A stretch of DNA of 15,445 bases from Deltaproteobacteria bacterium (GTDB lineage Bacteria > Desulfobacterota > JADFXK01), in NCBI GenBank assembly GCA_015233285.1, contig JADFYA010000002.1:4815-20259 (forward strand), in the 5' to 3' direction. This document shows, one piece after another, positions 14,777-15,445 of the stretch; within the stretch, counting starts at the first letter, position 1, and every line of letters begins with the position of its first letter. The position numbers and the translations under genes are program-made. The notes under the pieces are model-generated. The model saw nothing but the letters and a program-made list of their open reading frames with translations. It was not told where the DNA came from and searched no databases.

Positions 14777-15445
14777 TTATTGAAAATTAAACACTTCCCG
14801 ATTTATCTTAATTACCGCTTGGAAAGACAAATCCCTGATCCATTCTTGATAAGCCTGTTTCCCTTTTTCATGGTGGAGCATCTTCAAGATGTTGTCTCTG
14901 ACCTCGCTCAAAGGCTGCCGGCGGGGGGGTTGGACGGCCTCGACCAGAAACAGATGAACACCGTAAGTATATTCTATTGGTTCGCTGACCCCTCCGACAG
15001 ACAATCCCTTCACCGCTTCCCGGCACTGCGGTGGAAGACGGTCCCGCGATAGCAGCCCCAAATTATGGATCTCCAGGCCGGGAATCTGCCGCCCCACCTT
15101 TACTAACGCCTCGTTATTCCAGTTTGCCTTCACAAGTTTGTCGTGGATGCGTTGGGCAATTTCCATCGAGGGGCAGGTAATTTCTTTTACCCGAACTTGC
15201 TCCGGCAAGTCAAATACCGCCAAATTTTTCTGATAATATTCTACAATTTCTTCCTGGGATATTTTTATCCGGTCAGACACCAGACGGCTAACCGTCTTTT
15301 GCAGAATCAACCTCTGCCTGAGGGCTTCTTTCCATTGGTCATAGTCAACATAACGGTCAATGATTGCTTGCTGGAAGCTGTCTCCCGGGTAGTCACTTTT
15401 AACGGAGGCAATGGCCGCGTCAACCTCTTGAGGAGGCACTTCAAT
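14777..15445 (-). CDS. SurA/PpiC-type peptidyl-prolyl isomerase paralog, C-terminal 222 residues (partial)
   Basis: The frame is open to the last base of the window, so the N-terminus is missing; the GTG near 15439 is an internal codon, not a start. The visible part has the C-terminal half of a SurA_N helical region (YDQWKEALRQRLILQKTVSRL, EIVEYYQKNLAVF) and then a short parvulin-like domain (about residues 84-175 of the visible part) ending in GVSEPIEYTYGVHLFLVEAV. The GG-D-L-G loop seen in the downstream paralog is reduced to IHNLGLL, so isomerase activity is doubtful while chaperone activity is likely. The downstream SurA-like gene follows after 24 bases. In related bacteria such tandem pairs are seen, probably with complementary roles in outer-membrane protein folding; that is inference. 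Confidence 0.85.
   Translation of the reverse strand: MEVPPQEVDAAIASVKSDYPGDSFQQAIIDRYVDYDQWKEALRQRLILQKTVSRLVSDRIKISQEEIVEYYQKNLAVFDLPEQVRVKEITCPSMEIAQRIHDKLVKANWNNEALVKVGRQIPGLEIHNLGLLSRDRLPPQCREAVKGLSVGGVSEPIEYTYGVHLFLVEAVQPPRRQPLSEVRDNILKMLHHEKGKQAYQEWIRDLSFQAVIKINREVFNFQ

Overview
The window reads as a chromosomal segment of a Gram-negative bacterium. The evidence is periplasmic SurA-type chaperones, a PilT/PilU pair and Sec signal peptides. The mix of genes (tandem SurA paralogs, an MJ0042-type zinc ribbon fused to a receiver-like domain, TPR glycosyltransferase) is what I would expect from the former Deltaproteobacteria (Desulfobacterota), but that placement is inference from gene content, not from a marker gene. 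Every gene I can support lies on the minus strand, so transcription runs from high to low coordinates. I see no rRNA, tRNA, CRISPR array, transposase or integrase, and no gene-free stretch over 300 bases.

In transcription order: (1) two SurA/PpiC-type chaperone genes (15445-13775, the first cut by the window edge). (2) A 267-base gap with a strong sigma70-like promoter (13578-13606) that opens a run resembling the Escherichia coli yjfIJKL set: a double-DUF350 membrane protein, a secreted Ser/Gly-rich protein with a C-terminal membrane anchor, a DUF2491/YjfK-like protein, a small protein in the YjfI position, and a PspA/IM30 (YjfJ-like) coiled-coil protein. (3) Inside that run, between the YjfK-like and YjfI-position genes, sits a compact two-gene cassette: a DUF262 (ParB/GmrSD-type) protein and a HEPN-domain protein with an RHAVVH putative RNase motif. 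Its G+C is visibly lower than its neighbours. This is a candidate antiviral or toxin-type module and the most interesting item here. (4) A TPR plus OGT-type glycosyltransferase preceded by a leader with two hairpins. (5) purB, adenylosuccinate lyase. (6) A small holin-IV-like membrane protein with its own extended -10 promoter. (7) A pilT gene, a divergent PilU-like paralog, and a zinc-ribbon/degenerate-receiver protein, then the start of an unidentified gene running off the low end.

Functionally, the left part points to type IV pilus retraction with possible protein glycosylation nearby. The right part points to envelope maintenance: outer-membrane protein folding by SurA-like factors and a PspA-centred membrane-stress locus. 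The DUF262-HEPN pair looks like a later insertion carried within the membrane-stress operon.
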